Source: Ricinus communis (lineage: Eukaryota > Streptophyta > Magnoliopsida > Malpighiales > Euphorbiaceae). Taken from it: a DNA stretch of 64,000 nt. The translations under genes and the position numbers were made by a program. Under the pieces are notes generated by a model. It searched no databases and was not told the DNA's origin. It saw nothing but the letters and a program-made list of their open reading frames with translations. This document shows positions 35,315 through 47,763 of the stretch, piece after piece (position 1 is the stretch's first letter; each line of letters starts with the position of its first letter). Where the stretch lies: positions 11,532,001-11,596,000 of the forward strand of contig NC_063257.1 of the NCBI RefSeq assembly GCF_019578655.1, written 5' to 3'.

Positions 35315-36355
35315 CTGTTTAATCAATAATCCTATTTTTAAAAGAAAGAACCTTTGCAATAAAAAAAAATATAGACAACCATCTAATAAAAATGCACTTT
35401 GATCACTCAATTTGGAATTAAATTTTTCATCAAGTTGTTTCCTTCTCTCATTCAACACATTTACACTCAAATAGCTAAGTAATTAAATAAACAAATTACA
35501 ATGGAGAACCACCAATGGCATTATCGTTAACCGTAACAACACACACCACAAAGTCACCATTCACGGTAGTAACATCAACCGCAATATCTCTCCATCAATA
35601 CCAACATCGATTACAACAATCACACATCTTCTGCCAGAACGATGTGGTGGTGATGGTGGAGTAGAACGACATCGCAACAGTTACAATATTATCACAACAG
35701 CTGGCAGAATGTCGCAAAAGTCACCGCCAGCAGCACATCGAGTACAACAGTGTAAGAGAGATAGAAAGAAGAGATGGTTATGTTAAAATCTCAAGCTTTC
35801 CTTAATTTGAATGGATCGGCGTTCATGGTGACAATTCGTTGGTGTTAATAGTGGTTGTTTTTATGTTGGTGGGTTGAGCTAGCTGACCAATTTTACTAAT
35901 TTTCTAAAATTAATTAAGTAAAATAAAAAAATAATTAAGATAAATTGGATAAATACTTGATTAAATATATGGAAATAAATTAATGCAAATTATCTTGTAC
36001 GTGTAAATCACACAACTATTTATCCACAAAATTGAACTTATTTGAGCTAAACATTATAAGTTGTGCGTTAAATTGATCCAGAAAGGTTGAAATGGGTTAT
36101 TTGATCTTTTTCTATAAGTTTAGGGAGTAAATTGAATCTTATTCTTTTATTTTTCACATGATAAAAATAATATGGTTGATGTTGGTAAAGTTAAGAAAAA
36201 AACTAAAAAAGAATCACTTTTTCATCTTCATGACTAAAGAGAGAAAATATTTTTTAGTTCAATTATTAAAAAAATGCATTTACTCTTCTTAAAAAGGTTT
36301 AAAGGATTAATTTGACTTTCTACAATAAATTTAGAGGCCGAATTTAACCTTATTC
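35003..36355. mobile_element. Inverted-repeat element in the TNL2 3' flank
   Basis: The DNA on both sides matches the unbroken 3' flank of TNL1 (about 12225-12290), so this 1,353-bp block is an insertion. It starts GAATAAGTTC and ends CTTATTC, with weak inverted similarity over about 27 bp. A second, stronger inverted pair lies inside: about 35126-35200 against 36008-36120 (shared ATCAAATA and GGATCAATTTAAC). It contains an AT microsatellite (35250-35311) and a block at 35500-35780 rich in AACA and ATCACA words. No transposase was seen. It may be MULE-like or two nested elements. Confidence 0.65.
35250..35311. repeat. (AT)n microsatellite
   Basis: About 31 uninterrupted AT units. The open frames crossing it are low-complexity artefacts. 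Confidence 0.95.
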
Positions 36356-36449
36356 ATTTTTTTTTATTTCACTCATATTTCTTTTAATTTTCTTTATTTG
36401 ACTTCATGTAGTCTAAAAAAAATTTAAATTGATTTGTAGTTCTGCCCAA

Positions 36450-36946
36450 GAATAAATACATGATATTTTCTTTATTTCTAAAATGTAAATATGAAATTGA
36501 TATTTTTAAAATAATATAGGATGAGAAACCATTCTGATAAATATGTTAAAAATAAAAATAAATCAATAAAAGAAAGATGAACTTTAATATATAGTACTAA
36601 ATGGGTCTTGAGTTGTAAAATTAAATTTTTAGCTCAAGTCAAATGGCATCATGATATGTCCAAACTAGTATATAAATGACACTGCAAATTCGTACAAGAG
36701 CTCAATAACCTGGAAATTACCAAATACGACCCTCATGTTTAGCACTATAGTCACTTTAATCATTAATGTTTCTTTTAGTCCAAATAGGACCCTATAGCCT
36801 TAAGACTGGTATATACTTAAACACATCTACTAACGGGATATTAACTGCCGTTAATGTATGTTGTGCTGGAGAGGTGGGACCCACTATTGAGTATTAAAAG
36901 AATACTGAATAAATTATTCACTCCATCTTCAACCTCCTGACCTCTT

Positions 36947-36993
<47 letters not shown>

Positions 36994-38500
36994 TTTTATC
37001 TTTCTTCTTCTTTCCTTCCATCGTGTTGTCATCAGCCCATTGCGAATTATGACTAAGAAGATCTGATTGCTTGTCAAAAATCGAGAAGAAAAAGACTCAG
37101 GGTAGAGACCGCCGTAGAAATTTTGAAATTACAGAATTTAAATGTTTTTGAAAGTTTGGAGCAATCTCTTCTCATGTCTGACTGTAAGTTTGCTATTGCT
37201 AATGTCAACGATATAATGTCTAGCACAAAATCACTATATACACCTTTAGTGAAAGGATATGGAGAAGACGCACATGAAGGAAAAGTATTTAATATGTTTA
37301 TTAAATCTTGGGCTAATTGCAAAAACCAACCGTCACTTTTGGTGCATTTTGTAAATTTAATATGAACTTTTAATTTTAGTAATGTTAAATATTTGAATTT
37401 TATAATTTTTTGGAATTAATTTTTACTTAATTGAAAAATTATACACTTTAATTTTTTTGGCAATTTTATCATGACTTTTTAAGTTTACAAATTAGTATAC
37501 AAATTGAAATATTTAATTATTTAAAATATAATTAAGTTAGAATAAGTAAATATTAAATTTAATTAAAATTAAAAATTAAAATTAAAATATCAATTTATTA
37601 AATTAATATCTAATTACAATAAAGAAGCTATGTATTTAATTAAAATAAAAATATAAAAATAATAAAAAAGGGGGTAATATAGTGATAAATCACTTATTTG
37701 TATTTTTTGAATTACTCAACTGTTTAAAGAATTATAAATGTGTTGTTAACATAAATTTTAATTAATAAATTATAAATATCTAGCTACTAAAATAAATTGT
37801 TATGATTTATAATTTTAAATCAATATTTATGAACTAATATGCTTGATATAATTTAGATTTTTTCTCTTCATAAGATATGAATAAATATTTTTTATATACT
37901 TTTTTAAAATATAATTAGTATATTAGTTATGAATATCTATTGAAGTATGAATTTTTTCTTAGGTGAGTCACTATATATCTCACACATTATTTAGTTACTC
38001 AATAAATCTAACTGTAGGTGGAGGGAGGTCTAATTAAATATAAATTTATAATTAAATTTATTATTTTTTTATCTTAATTGAATTATAATTTTAAAAATTT
38101 AAATTTAAATTTGTGTATAAATTCGTGATAAAGTTCTAAAAATTTAAACTCTATGATTTTTTATTACAATAAAGTAAATATTAAATTCTTATCGAAATAT
38201 TTACGTGGAGTAGCTCAGCAAGACTATACCGGAGCCGAATTTTTTAACCCGATAATTTGAATTTTAAAAATTATAAAATACATATCTCATATTGTCAAAA
38301 TTAAAAAAATTATATTAAATTCATAAAAAGCGTTAAATATCATAATTTTATTTACAATTAAGCCTTAAATCTTACCCCAACAAAATAATAAAAAAAAAGA
38401 AGGAAAAGAGATAGAGAATAAAGAGAGAAGGAAAAACTAAAATTTTATTTTTAACATCTTTATTAGTTTTTTTATATTTTAAAATTTTATTAATATAAAA
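36450..38500. other. Intergenic with unassigned repeat-like DNA
   Basis: 36700-37370 has a less AT-rich stretch with a CT microsatellite (36949-36988) and small open frames on both strands that I do not recognise. Phrases such as CTAACGGGATATTAACTGCCGTTA (36832 onward, a partial palindrome) look transposon-derived. The rest, 37370-38500, is over 75% AT by eye with no gene. Confidence 0.4.
36949..36988. repeat. (CT)n microsatellite
   Basis: About 19 CT units within a longer pyrimidine tract. Confidence 0.9.
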
Positions 38501-38529
38501 ATATAAAAATTATAAATAAAATTAATAGA

Positions 38530-39058
38530 TTAACTATAAATTTATACATAAACTTAAATCTCACGTGTCAATAATAAGTATACGTGTCAAAATTAAAATT
38601 ATATGTGTTAGAATATAATAACACATGTCAAAAAGTTTTTATTAGACTATTCATTTACATATACTAAAATATTTATTTTTTATATGTATAATATCCATCA
38701 GATGTAATATTCTATAATAATTAATTTTTTTGTATTTAAATATTCATTAACTATAAATTTAATATTTATTATGGTTAATATTCATGTTCATTTCGTTTAA
38801 TATATTATTTATCAGTATTAATATTAATATTCATTATGTAGTACTACAATGTTTATTGTTTTTATATATAATGTTCATCAATATTCTCAAATAAAAGTAT
38901 TAATTATTTATGAAAACTTTTATTGCTTTTGTAATGTATATTGAAAAACTTTATGATTGATATAAACATTCATCATTTATAAGCATAATTATCATTAGTT
39001 TGTAAATGGTTATTCATTATTAATGAAAATCATACCCACTGTTTTATTTAAATAAATA

Positions 39059-39100
<42 letters not shown>

Positions 39101-39935
39101 GACTTAACATAAATTATTTTTATACAGTTGGTAAATAAAAAAACATCAAGTAAAGTTATATTACAAATATTTATATCGTGGTGCATTTTCTTTTTAAAAT
39201 ATGCGGTGTATTCTACTTCTAAAGTGGATAATAACTTTTGTCCCTGTTTCTTTATTATTTTTAGATTTTTTTACATTATAATAGATAAATTTATAAAAAT
39301 TAATATTATATTAAAAATTATGCATAAACTTGATCCACATGTCAATAATAAGTACACATGTCAAAATAAAAAATTATATGTGTTAGAATATAGTAACACA
39401 TGTCAAAAAGTTTTTATTAGACCAAATCCATATTTATATTTTTTGTTCATTTACATGTACTAAAATGTTCATTTCCTATATGTTTAATATCCATTAGATG
39501 TAATATTTAATAATTATTTTTTTTTATATTGAAATATTCATTATGGTTAATATTTATGTTCATTTTTTTATGTATTATTTCATCAATATTAATTTTAATG
39601 TCTATTATCTGGTACTGCAATATTTATTATCTATATATATATAGTGTTTATCAATATTTTTAAATAAAAATATTAATTATTTATGAAAGCTTTTATTGTA
39701 TTTGTAATGTATGTTGAAAAAAATTTATGATTGATACAAACATTCATCATTTATAGGCATAATATTCATTAGTTTGTCAATAGATATTCATCATTAATGA
39801 AAATCATACTACTAATTTATTCAAATGAACATTTATAATATAGACATAAAATAAACTGTCCTTACACAATTGATTAACAAAAAAAAATCAAGCTAAAATT
39901 GTACTATAAATACTTATACTGTGGTACACATATCT
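38530..39935. repeat. Direct duplication of about 0.65 kb, two diverged copies
   Basis: Copy A spans about 38530-39210 and copy B about 39313-39935. They share, in the same order, GTGTCAATAATAAGTA, TATGTGTTAGAATATA, AACACATGTCAAAAAG, ATCCAT(C/T)AGATGTAATAT and ATGAAAATCATAC. Copy A has gained an AT microsatellite (39062-39093). Differences are many, so the duplication is old. I see no coding potential. Confidence 0.75.
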
Positions 39936-39992
39936 TTTCAACAAAATTAAATTAATAAACAATAAACATTCAGACACGTGTTTAGTAAATTT

Positions 39993-42900
39993 AGGATGAT
40001 ATAACTGATGTAGATCAAATAGAAATCATGATTGGAAGATATAATTATGGCATAGGTAGTAGAATTATTATAACATCTAAAGACAAGCAAGTTCTAAAGA
40101 ATGTAGTTGATGATATATATGAAGTTGAGGGATTGAATGATGATGAAGCTCTTCAACTGTTCAGTTTGAATGCTTTTAAGGATATTTGTCATGCCAAAGA
40201 AATTATGGAACTAGCAGATAGGGCTGTGAAATATGCTCACAGTAACCCCTTGGCACTTAAGGTTTTGGGTTCTTTTCTATTTGACAAAAGCAAACAAGTT
40301 TGGAAAAGTGCATTGGATACACTTAGAAGAATTCCTCAACCAAAAATATTTCTTGTGTTGAGATTAAGTTTTGATGCTTAGACAATGAAGAGAAAAATAT
40401 TTTTCTTGATATTGTATGTTTTTCCAAAGGTCAACAAGTTACTTTCATGAAGAGAGTACTGGATGGTTGTGGTTTCTCAGCAAGCATTGGAATTGATGTT
40501 CTTGCTAATAAATTCCTTATTACTATCCAAGAAAACAAGCTAGAGATGCATGACTTATTCCAAGAAATGGCTCATGAAATTGTTCCCCAAGAATCTGTTA
40601 GAGAGCTGGGGAAGCGAAGTAGATTGTGGAGTTATGATAATGTCTATCAAGTCTTGACCAAAAATCTGGTGAGACCATTACTAATTATCTTATTTTTCTT
40701 TTTGATACATACATTTGCAAAGGTAAGCCTTAAACTGAAGGAAAAATCTATGCATGTAACTGATCATTCATTTTTCATATGCTTTGATATTTAGGGAACT
40801 GAAAGAGTTGAAGGGATATTCTTTCACACATATAAAATAGAAGTAGACTTGAGTTCCATAGAATTTTTGAGGATGCATCGTCTTATGTTTCTCAAAGTCC
40901 ATAATTCTAGAGTTAGAAATAATCTAAAATGCACCTTCCTTATGGCCTTGAATTTCTTTCTGATTAGTTGAGGTATCTCCATTAGGAAGGATACCCACTC
41001 AACTCTATGCCATCCTATTTTCAAGCTGAGAAACTTGTTGAGCTTAACCGTATAGCAATGTTCAACAACTGTGGATAGGAGTCTAGGTATGCTTTCTTGT
41101 TTTCGTGGATTCCCTTTCCTTCCTTATTTCCTTTCAAAGATATATTATGCCATTGTAGCAAATTATGGTTTTTTTTTTTCTGCAGAGTCTGGTGAGCTTA
41201 AAAGAGATTAATCTTAGCAATTCTGAGCATCTAACTACATTCCCAGACCTCTCACATGCTAAGAATCTTGAGCGTATGAATTTTGAATATTGTACTAGCT
41301 TGGTGGAAGTTCCTTCATCAGTCCGATTTCTGGATAAGCTTATTGATTGGAATATGAGATACTACACAAGCCTATTGAGCTTCCTAGGTGGCATTAAGTT
41401 GAGGTCACTGAAGACTCTTAACCTTTTTGGCTACTCAAATTTTAGAGAGTACCCAGAGATTGTAGAAAACATCACATATTTAAATTTAAACGAGACTGCC
41501 ATTGAAGAGCTTCCCAGATCAATTAGCAATCTCAATGGACTCATTGCATTGAATCTGAAGGACTATAGACGACTGAAGAATCTTCTTGAAAGCATTTGTT
41601 TGCTGAAATCACTTGTGACTATTGATTTGTTTGGCTGCTCAAATATCACTAGATTTCTAGATATTTCAGGGGATATAAGATATTTGTACTCATCTGAAAC
41701 TATAATAGAAGAAATTCCTTCATCAATTGGTCTTTTCTCTAGGCTCTCTTTTTTGGATCTTATGAACTGCAAAAGGCTCAAGAATCTTCCTTCTGAAGTT
41801 TCTAAATTGGCTTCTCTTAGAAAGCTTGTTCTTTCTGGCTGCTCAGGCATCACCAAGTTTCCGGAGGTTTGATGGAATATAAAGAATTTGTTTTTAGATG
41901 GGACAACAATAGTTGAAATTCCCTCATCAATTGAGTATTGTGTTGAACTTATTGAATTGAACTTGAAAAACTACACAAGCTTTCAGATTCTTCCTAGTAA
42001 GTTGAAATCCTTGCAAAAGCTCAATCTCTCATGTTGCTCCGTATTTAAGAGTTTTCCAGATAATTTAGAAGTTATGGGATTATTGAGATATCTTTATTTA
42101 GACGAAACAACTATAAGAAAGTTACCCTTACCAATGGCACAGTTAAGGCGACTTTCATGCTTAGAATTGAGAAATTGCACAAATCTTTACTTGTGCCCAG
42201 GAGATTTTAGAATTAAGGCATTGAATATGCAATATTGACGGAAGTTATATCTAAATAATTGCAGTTTCCCAGAAGTGCCTTAATCCGTATGCCACTTGAC
42301 CTTATTAGAAGCATTAGATCTAAATGGAAACCATATTAGAAAGATACTAATAATCATCAATAAGCTCGTTAAGCTGCAATACCTTGGCTTAAGAGGTTGC
42401 AAGCAGCTAGAATCATTACCCGACCTTCCTCCGCACCTGACAAAATTAGATGCACACAATTGTGGTTCATGTAATTCAGTATCAGTTTATTCAAGTTGCA
42501 TTAAGGGAAACATTTTTGAATTCATTTTCACTAATTGTTTCAATTTGAATTTGGTTTCAAGACACGAGATCATGAAATATGCCCTCTAGAAATTTTAGCT
42601 CTTTTCAAAAAGACTGCACAATCAGGTATCTCTCTCATCTTTTAGCTTCTTTTAATTTGTTGCCATATCCTACGTTAAAAATCATAATTTTCATGTTACA
42701 GGTGCCTTCTTTACTAGGAGAGGAATCTAGCTTTTGCTTCCCTGCAAAAGGAAGCTTTCCAAGTAGCTGGTTTGGTCATCAAATGAGGGGATTTTCTACT
42801 AAAGTTCATCCGCCTTCACAATGGGTTAACAGAAACTTCTAGGGTTTCGCATTGCATGCTATTATTGCATTCAATGAGAACTATAGCTATGGTTTTCAAG

Positions 42901-43196
42901 TTAAATGCAGATATCATTTCAAAAACGAATATGGAGATTGCGATGATCTCTATTGCTATTTTGGCTGCTGGTACAGTAGACTATATCTCAAGTGTGCTCA
43001 TATGTTCTTTGGGTATGATCCGTGTGTAGATGTTACAAGAGATGATCGCTTCAGTAAATACAGAGAGGTTGTAATTGAGTTCTATCCTAAAGACTTGAAT
43101 GGCCATCCATTACAATGTCTAGTGTTGGATTGTGAGGTCCATCTGATATATGCCCAAGAGGAGAGCTTCAACAAATGGAAGGCAGAGGTAAAGTAA
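39993..43196 (+). pseudogene. 5'-truncated TIR-NBS-LRR copy (TNL3)
   Basis: The most diverged of the three plus-strand copies. Homology starts abruptly near the kinase-2 motif. Pieces: 39993-40668 ([40 protein letters not shown]), 40795-41086, 41186-42625 (LRR), 42702-43196 (C-JID). Damage includes a one-base loss at about 40378 giving TAG, a TAG in place of Trp at 40983-40985 (the same codon as in TNL2), a TGA at 41870-41872, further stops in the LRR at about 42236 and 42586, and a TAG at 42839-42841. The exon-3 splice donor region reads GTCTAG where TNL1 has GTCCAG. No intact receptor is possible. Confidence 0.9.
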
Positions 43197-44306
43197 AGTT
43201 TTATAAAATAAATGGCAGTAAAGATCTAAGAGATGAGATATAGTTTTTAATTTTATTTTGTTTGGTAAGAATAGACAATAAATGAAGGTTTTAGAAGCTA
43301 ATATTGAGTTTTTTAATTTATAACCTTCTCAATCTACCGATTTGCTGGATTTTAGAAATCTTACCTCCTAATTAATACTTCTTTCCTAAAGGAATTGAAA
43401 GTTTTAAAACTTTATAGAACTCTCAAAAATCTTGAAAAACCCTCCTCCATTCAACATTAATCGCCATAGTCAGGATAACCCGTAATTATCCTGAGAAGTA
43501 CTATAAGGAAGATCAGTATATGCTCTAGGGACATCTTATGTTTGCGTGAATTGAAGGTAAAGCCAGATCTTTGTTAAGAATTGCCAAGGCTTAGTGATGT
43601 TCCTGCCTACCAAAATGATAGGTGATTTTTCTAGGCTTGGTCACCTATAGACTAAACTGATAGATAATTGATATATATTCGTTAGTATTAAATAATGAAG
43701 TATGTATCAATCATTTTAATACCAAAATATAAAATACTCATAAACAGTGTTATTTTTCTATTAGTTGTGTATACATCAAGTATAAGTAAGAAATTCTCAA
43801 AGATAAAGAACTATTCAAAAATACGATTGTTAAATTTTTTTATAAATCTTCAAAAATTTTCAAATAAAAGATAAAGGAATCACCATTCTTAAATTGAAAC
43901 TAACGGTTCTAGTTCTAATTAAAAGGAAACCGGCTACCTCCAATTCTAAATTGGTTTGAGTCTGATCCGGCTTAGGTCCAATTCCAATATGGTCCGAGCC
44001 TAAACTGACTTGTGGTTAAACCTAACCTCTGAGCCTACTAGCTAAGAATGAGGCATCTATAACCAAAAGGTAGGATAATGATAAAAATAGTCATTGAGTT
44101 TTGTATTTAATTTTATTTTAATTATAAAATTGTAACTTGTTCAATTTCAATTATTCAACTTAACTATATATTAATTAGTCACATTTACAGATAAAGAATT
44201 AACACACCGTAAAAATAGCAATAAAAACAATAATTAAGAGATAGAATTATAACATGTCAATATCTCTTTGTTGATGTAGCTAAAATTTTACTAAAATTGA
44301 ATTCAA
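43197..44306. other. Intergenic between TNL3 and caulimovirid copy 2
   Basis: No gene recognised. Mostly AT-rich, with a slightly richer stretch at 43900-44060 containing CCGG words and no clear element ends. Confidence 0.4.
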
Positions 44307-44343
44307 ATGAGAATCATTAGAATGAGCAGCTCTCGACTACAAT

Positions 44344-44356
44344 TGGTATCAGAGCC
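44344..44356 (+). other. tRNA-Met primer-binding site, caulimovirid copy 2
   Basis: TGGTATCAGAGCC, identical to the site in copy 1, 31 nt before the movement-protein ATG. Confidence 0.9.
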
Positions 44357-44386
44357 TTGGTGACAGAGAAGAGAAATCTAGCTATC

Positions 44387-45121
44387 ATGATTTCAAAAAT
44401 CACTACTCATATCTCCACTCTACAACTCTCTCCTTCTTGTAGAAAAACTATATCCAATAAGATTGACCATCTTGTGGAAATTTCTCATATTCCTGAAAAT
44501 GTCCAAATAGAAAATACTCTTGTACCCATTATCAAACCATATAACATTTTCAAGAAACAGAACTTTGTCCGAAAAACCTTCAACCAAATCATCCACAAAC
44601 AACCCTTACCCGTTAAGGAGTATGTTCAATCTTCCTCTCTTTCACAATATTCCCTTACTTCTACCACTCAAGAGCAATATGTTACTCTTGAGATTCTCAC
44701 TTTCTTTATAGAACAATGGAAGAAACATGGATACACACATCTTCATTTTGGAGCTGTCAGGCTAGTCCTCTCTTATCATGGCAGGATAGGTTTACCAGTT
44801 ACGGCCCGTATGTCACTTTTGGACACCAGGTATCTCAAATACGAGCTTGTAGTAATTGGGACTATTGTCACAACACTTAACACTGGAAGTGTTGTTCTGA
44901 CTTTCTTTCTAAATTTTAATTTATCTCTTAATGATCCTTATTTGTCAACTGCACTCAAAGTCCAAGTCCAGATCACTAGAGCAAACCAAGTGACTGATGC
45001 TCTTTCTGCGATCCTACACCACCAGATTGTCTACAGACTTCAGGACCATGCCTTTAATCTAAAAATCCCAAGCTTCCAAGCCTCCTCTGATGCTTTGTTT
45101 GTCATGGCTAACTCTGGCTAA
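44387..45121 (+). pseudogene. Caulimovirid copy 2, movement protein
   Basis: Open from ATG 44387 to a TAA at 45119-45121. It contains the 30K-type core: YVTLEILTFFIEQWKKHG, HLHFGAVRLVLSYHGR, GLPVTARM, LDTRYLKYE, LNLSLNDP-like and ALKVQVQI. Unlike copy 1 this frame has no break in the core. The stop replaces a codon that is open in copy 1, so the original polyprotein frame is cut here. Confidence 0.83.
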
Positions 45122-45129
45122 ATCCCTAC

Positions 45130-46740
45130 AATAGTCCAGGCCCCAAGGCAGCTGGAAAAAGAAGATCTGCAGAAGTTAATTCCCACTGAATGGGTGACAA
45201 ATTATGAGAAACTCCAGGCATCTCAAGCCAAGCCTGTTCAGGCTACTGATCCTTTTTTTGTCACATAAAAGGATGGTACTGAAATAATTTTCAAAAAAAA
45301 CGGAAGAATCTTCTTATGCTCCTTCTATTTTCTAGGCTTCGATGATTCAGCCTGTGTCCGGACCTAGAGAAAAGATCCCTATTCATTCTTTTCAGTCCTC
45401 TGGATATCATATCTATACTCCTAGGATTAAGGGACACTTCATCTCGGATGTTGACCCAGGAATGTGTAAATCAGGATGCACCTGCAGAGATGATCTCGAT
45501 TTTGCTGAACCATGTTTTCAACACTCTGAGAAAACTCCAAGAGTCATGTCTCCAGAAACTCCGTATTCAGTCACGGAACCAAGGCCAGATGACCGAGATC
45601 CAGACGGTCCTTAGATTGGCATCCACAAAAAATAAAAAGAAAAACATGATAAATCTCTTCTTCCTATGTATAAGGAAGCCTTAAAACTTCTTGCAAAAGA
45701 AGGAAAGACTGTCCTTGACATCACCTTCGATGAGATGAAGGTACTTTTGGCTCAAAAGAGAATTATTTTTGGGCAGAAGCCTTCTACTACTTGCAGATAG
45801 GAGATTTACTTTGATTTACCAGCAGTTCAACCACCCTAGACAATCCAAAGTTGTTTCATGTTCCAGCCTGAAGATTTCCCTCCCCTATGGAAGTCTGAAA
45901 ATAAAAGATCGGAGATCCTCCCCTCAAGGATTACTCCATCAGGATCCATAAAGCCTCTCACTCCATCAAAAGAAGTACTAAATTGGCAGACTTCTAATTC
46001 CATAGTTCAGAATTCTTATTTAAAGAAGATAGATGGAAAATTAGATCAGGCTCTCCATTAGGCTCACAAGTTGGACCAGAAGTTGGATACCTTCTCTCAA
46101 GAAGTACTCCAACTATATTCCTCTCTAACCGCCAAATATTAAGCCTTGGATAGAGAGCTTCGAGTTCCCCAACCGATTACACCAGCTTTCATCCAAAAGG
46201 AAAAAGAAATTACAAGGCGCAAAAGGCAGATTGATCAAATTGAACATGACCTTAGAAAAGATCAGTCTTCTACAGTCCCTTCCTTTACATCAGCAGCCTC
46301 TACATCTTCTGTAATTACTCCCTCATACTATTCTGCATTTCCTTTCCTCCCAGAGCCAGAATAAGAAGGAACTCTTTACCAACCCTTTGGTACTTTCTCA
46401 CATCTATACCCAAAAGGCTCCATAACCCAACAAAAGAAAATATCTCATCCTCCAGTCTCTAAAGAAAATAAATTGCCAGACCAATCACTAATCAGCCCTT
46501 ATGATTATGATTCTTCTTCAAATACCTCTAAGATTGCTGATATAACAGAAATTCTCATGAACACCTCTACTACTGAGCCCAATCTAGAAGTAGTGGAGCC
46601 TGAAGATGCACAGAGGATGCACAATCATATTTTATTCCTACTGGAGCTTCATACCCAAGGTCAAAACCGAAAACTGACACGGGACCTTGGTTCACCTTTG
46701 ATGATTTGCCTCCATAAAAATGGAGAGATAAAATTTATAA
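45130..46740 (+). pseudogene. Caulimovirid copy 2, region between movement protein and coat core
   Basis: Pieces 45342-45614, 45670-46061, 46146-46364 and 46473-46620 follow copy 1 in the same order. Visible parts are CKSGCTCRDDLDFAEPC, FMFQPEDFPP, the coiled coil KEKEITRRKRQIDQIEHDLRK and an acidic segment SSSNTSKIADITEILMNT. Several stops interrupt it. The role is probably coat or virion-associated, by position. Confidence 0.65.
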
Positions 46741-46744
46741 ATTT

Positions 46745-47754
46745 TTGGCATGGATTGATCTTCAAATGACTTTTGATGGTGCCATACTTAAAAAGGTTCT
46801 TGCTGAATTTGTCATGAGATTCACAGGCAGTTTAGGGGATTGGTTCCAGTCACAGCCTGAGTATACCAGACTCCAATTTGTGACTTTGCCAACTCCATCA
46901 GCTGCGGTCACAGTCCTCCATAATCAGTTCCTTGGAAGTTATGATCTCATTATACGATAACAAAAACAGAAATACTTTGATCGAAAATATTGTTCATTGA
47001 AAATCAATGATCTGGAAAGACATTATTCTGCCATGTATAAATTATATTATGTCATTGGAGGGCACGACGACGATAATACATTGAAATATACTTTTATCAC
47101 CTCATTACCAGATGAGATACAACTAGAAGTCAACAACATGATCGTCGGAACAAAGAAGCCAGTTACCTCTATTACTCTTGGAGAGATCTGGCAGTTCACT
47201 CTCTCCTCAAGTGATTATGTGACCAGCAAGAATTGTTCAAAAGACTATCTCAACGAGATTTGATTGTTCAAAAGGCCTGTAACAAAAGCCACCTCAAGAT
47301 TAAATGCAAGGCCTCCAATTGTGTCTGCTCCAGTCACAAGAAGAAAATCAAACACCATTCCCAAAAGTACCCTCGCAACAGAAGCAAAGAATTCATAGGG
47401 AAAAGGCCACATACAAAAAGATTTAGGTATTTTCGGAAAAAGAGGAATCAAGGCCACAAATCAGACAGATGCTACATCTGCCGAAAGAAAGGGCATTATG
47501 CTAAGGATTGGCCTCAAAATCTGGAAAAGTCAACAAGAATGGTCCAGCAAGTTAGCATGTCCATATCTCTACCAGGTTCATTTGAAGAAGATATAGAGTC
47601 TCTCTTATCAGAACAAGACGATCTCACTCCAGAAAGTCTCTTTGGAATAGAAGAAGAATATTCAGACTCTACTGAATATTCAGAAGAGTCCTCTTCAGAT
47701 TCTGATGATAATGAAATTTCAATTCTGATGATCAGTCTCTCCTCAAAAGAATAG
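46745..47754 (+). pseudogene. Caulimovirid copy 2, coat protein with zinc knuckle
   Basis: Frames 46745-46960, 46997-47263 and 47233-47754 hold DWFQSQPEYTRLQF, then the basic stretch and a CCHC-type knuckle at 47470-47511 (CYICRKKGHYAKDW). The fourth ligand is Trp where Cys is expected, while copy 1 has Tyr at the same place. An acidic Ser/Glu/Asp tail follows. A TAA at about 46958 and a frame change near 47250 break it. Confidence 0.83.
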
Positions 47755-47763
47755 AAGGACATT

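Noticed and set aside
35132..35470. Frames rich in Ile-Tyr repeats
   Set aside because: They are translations of the AT microsatellite.
37074..37365. Open frames on both strands near the CT microsatellite
   Set aside because: No motif, no paralogue in the window and overlapping antisense frames; not supportable as a gene.
44344..44356. tRNA gene suggested by the tRNA-like bases
   Set aside because: Only 13 bases complementary to the tRNA 3' end are present, as expected of a primer-binding site, with no cloverleaf.
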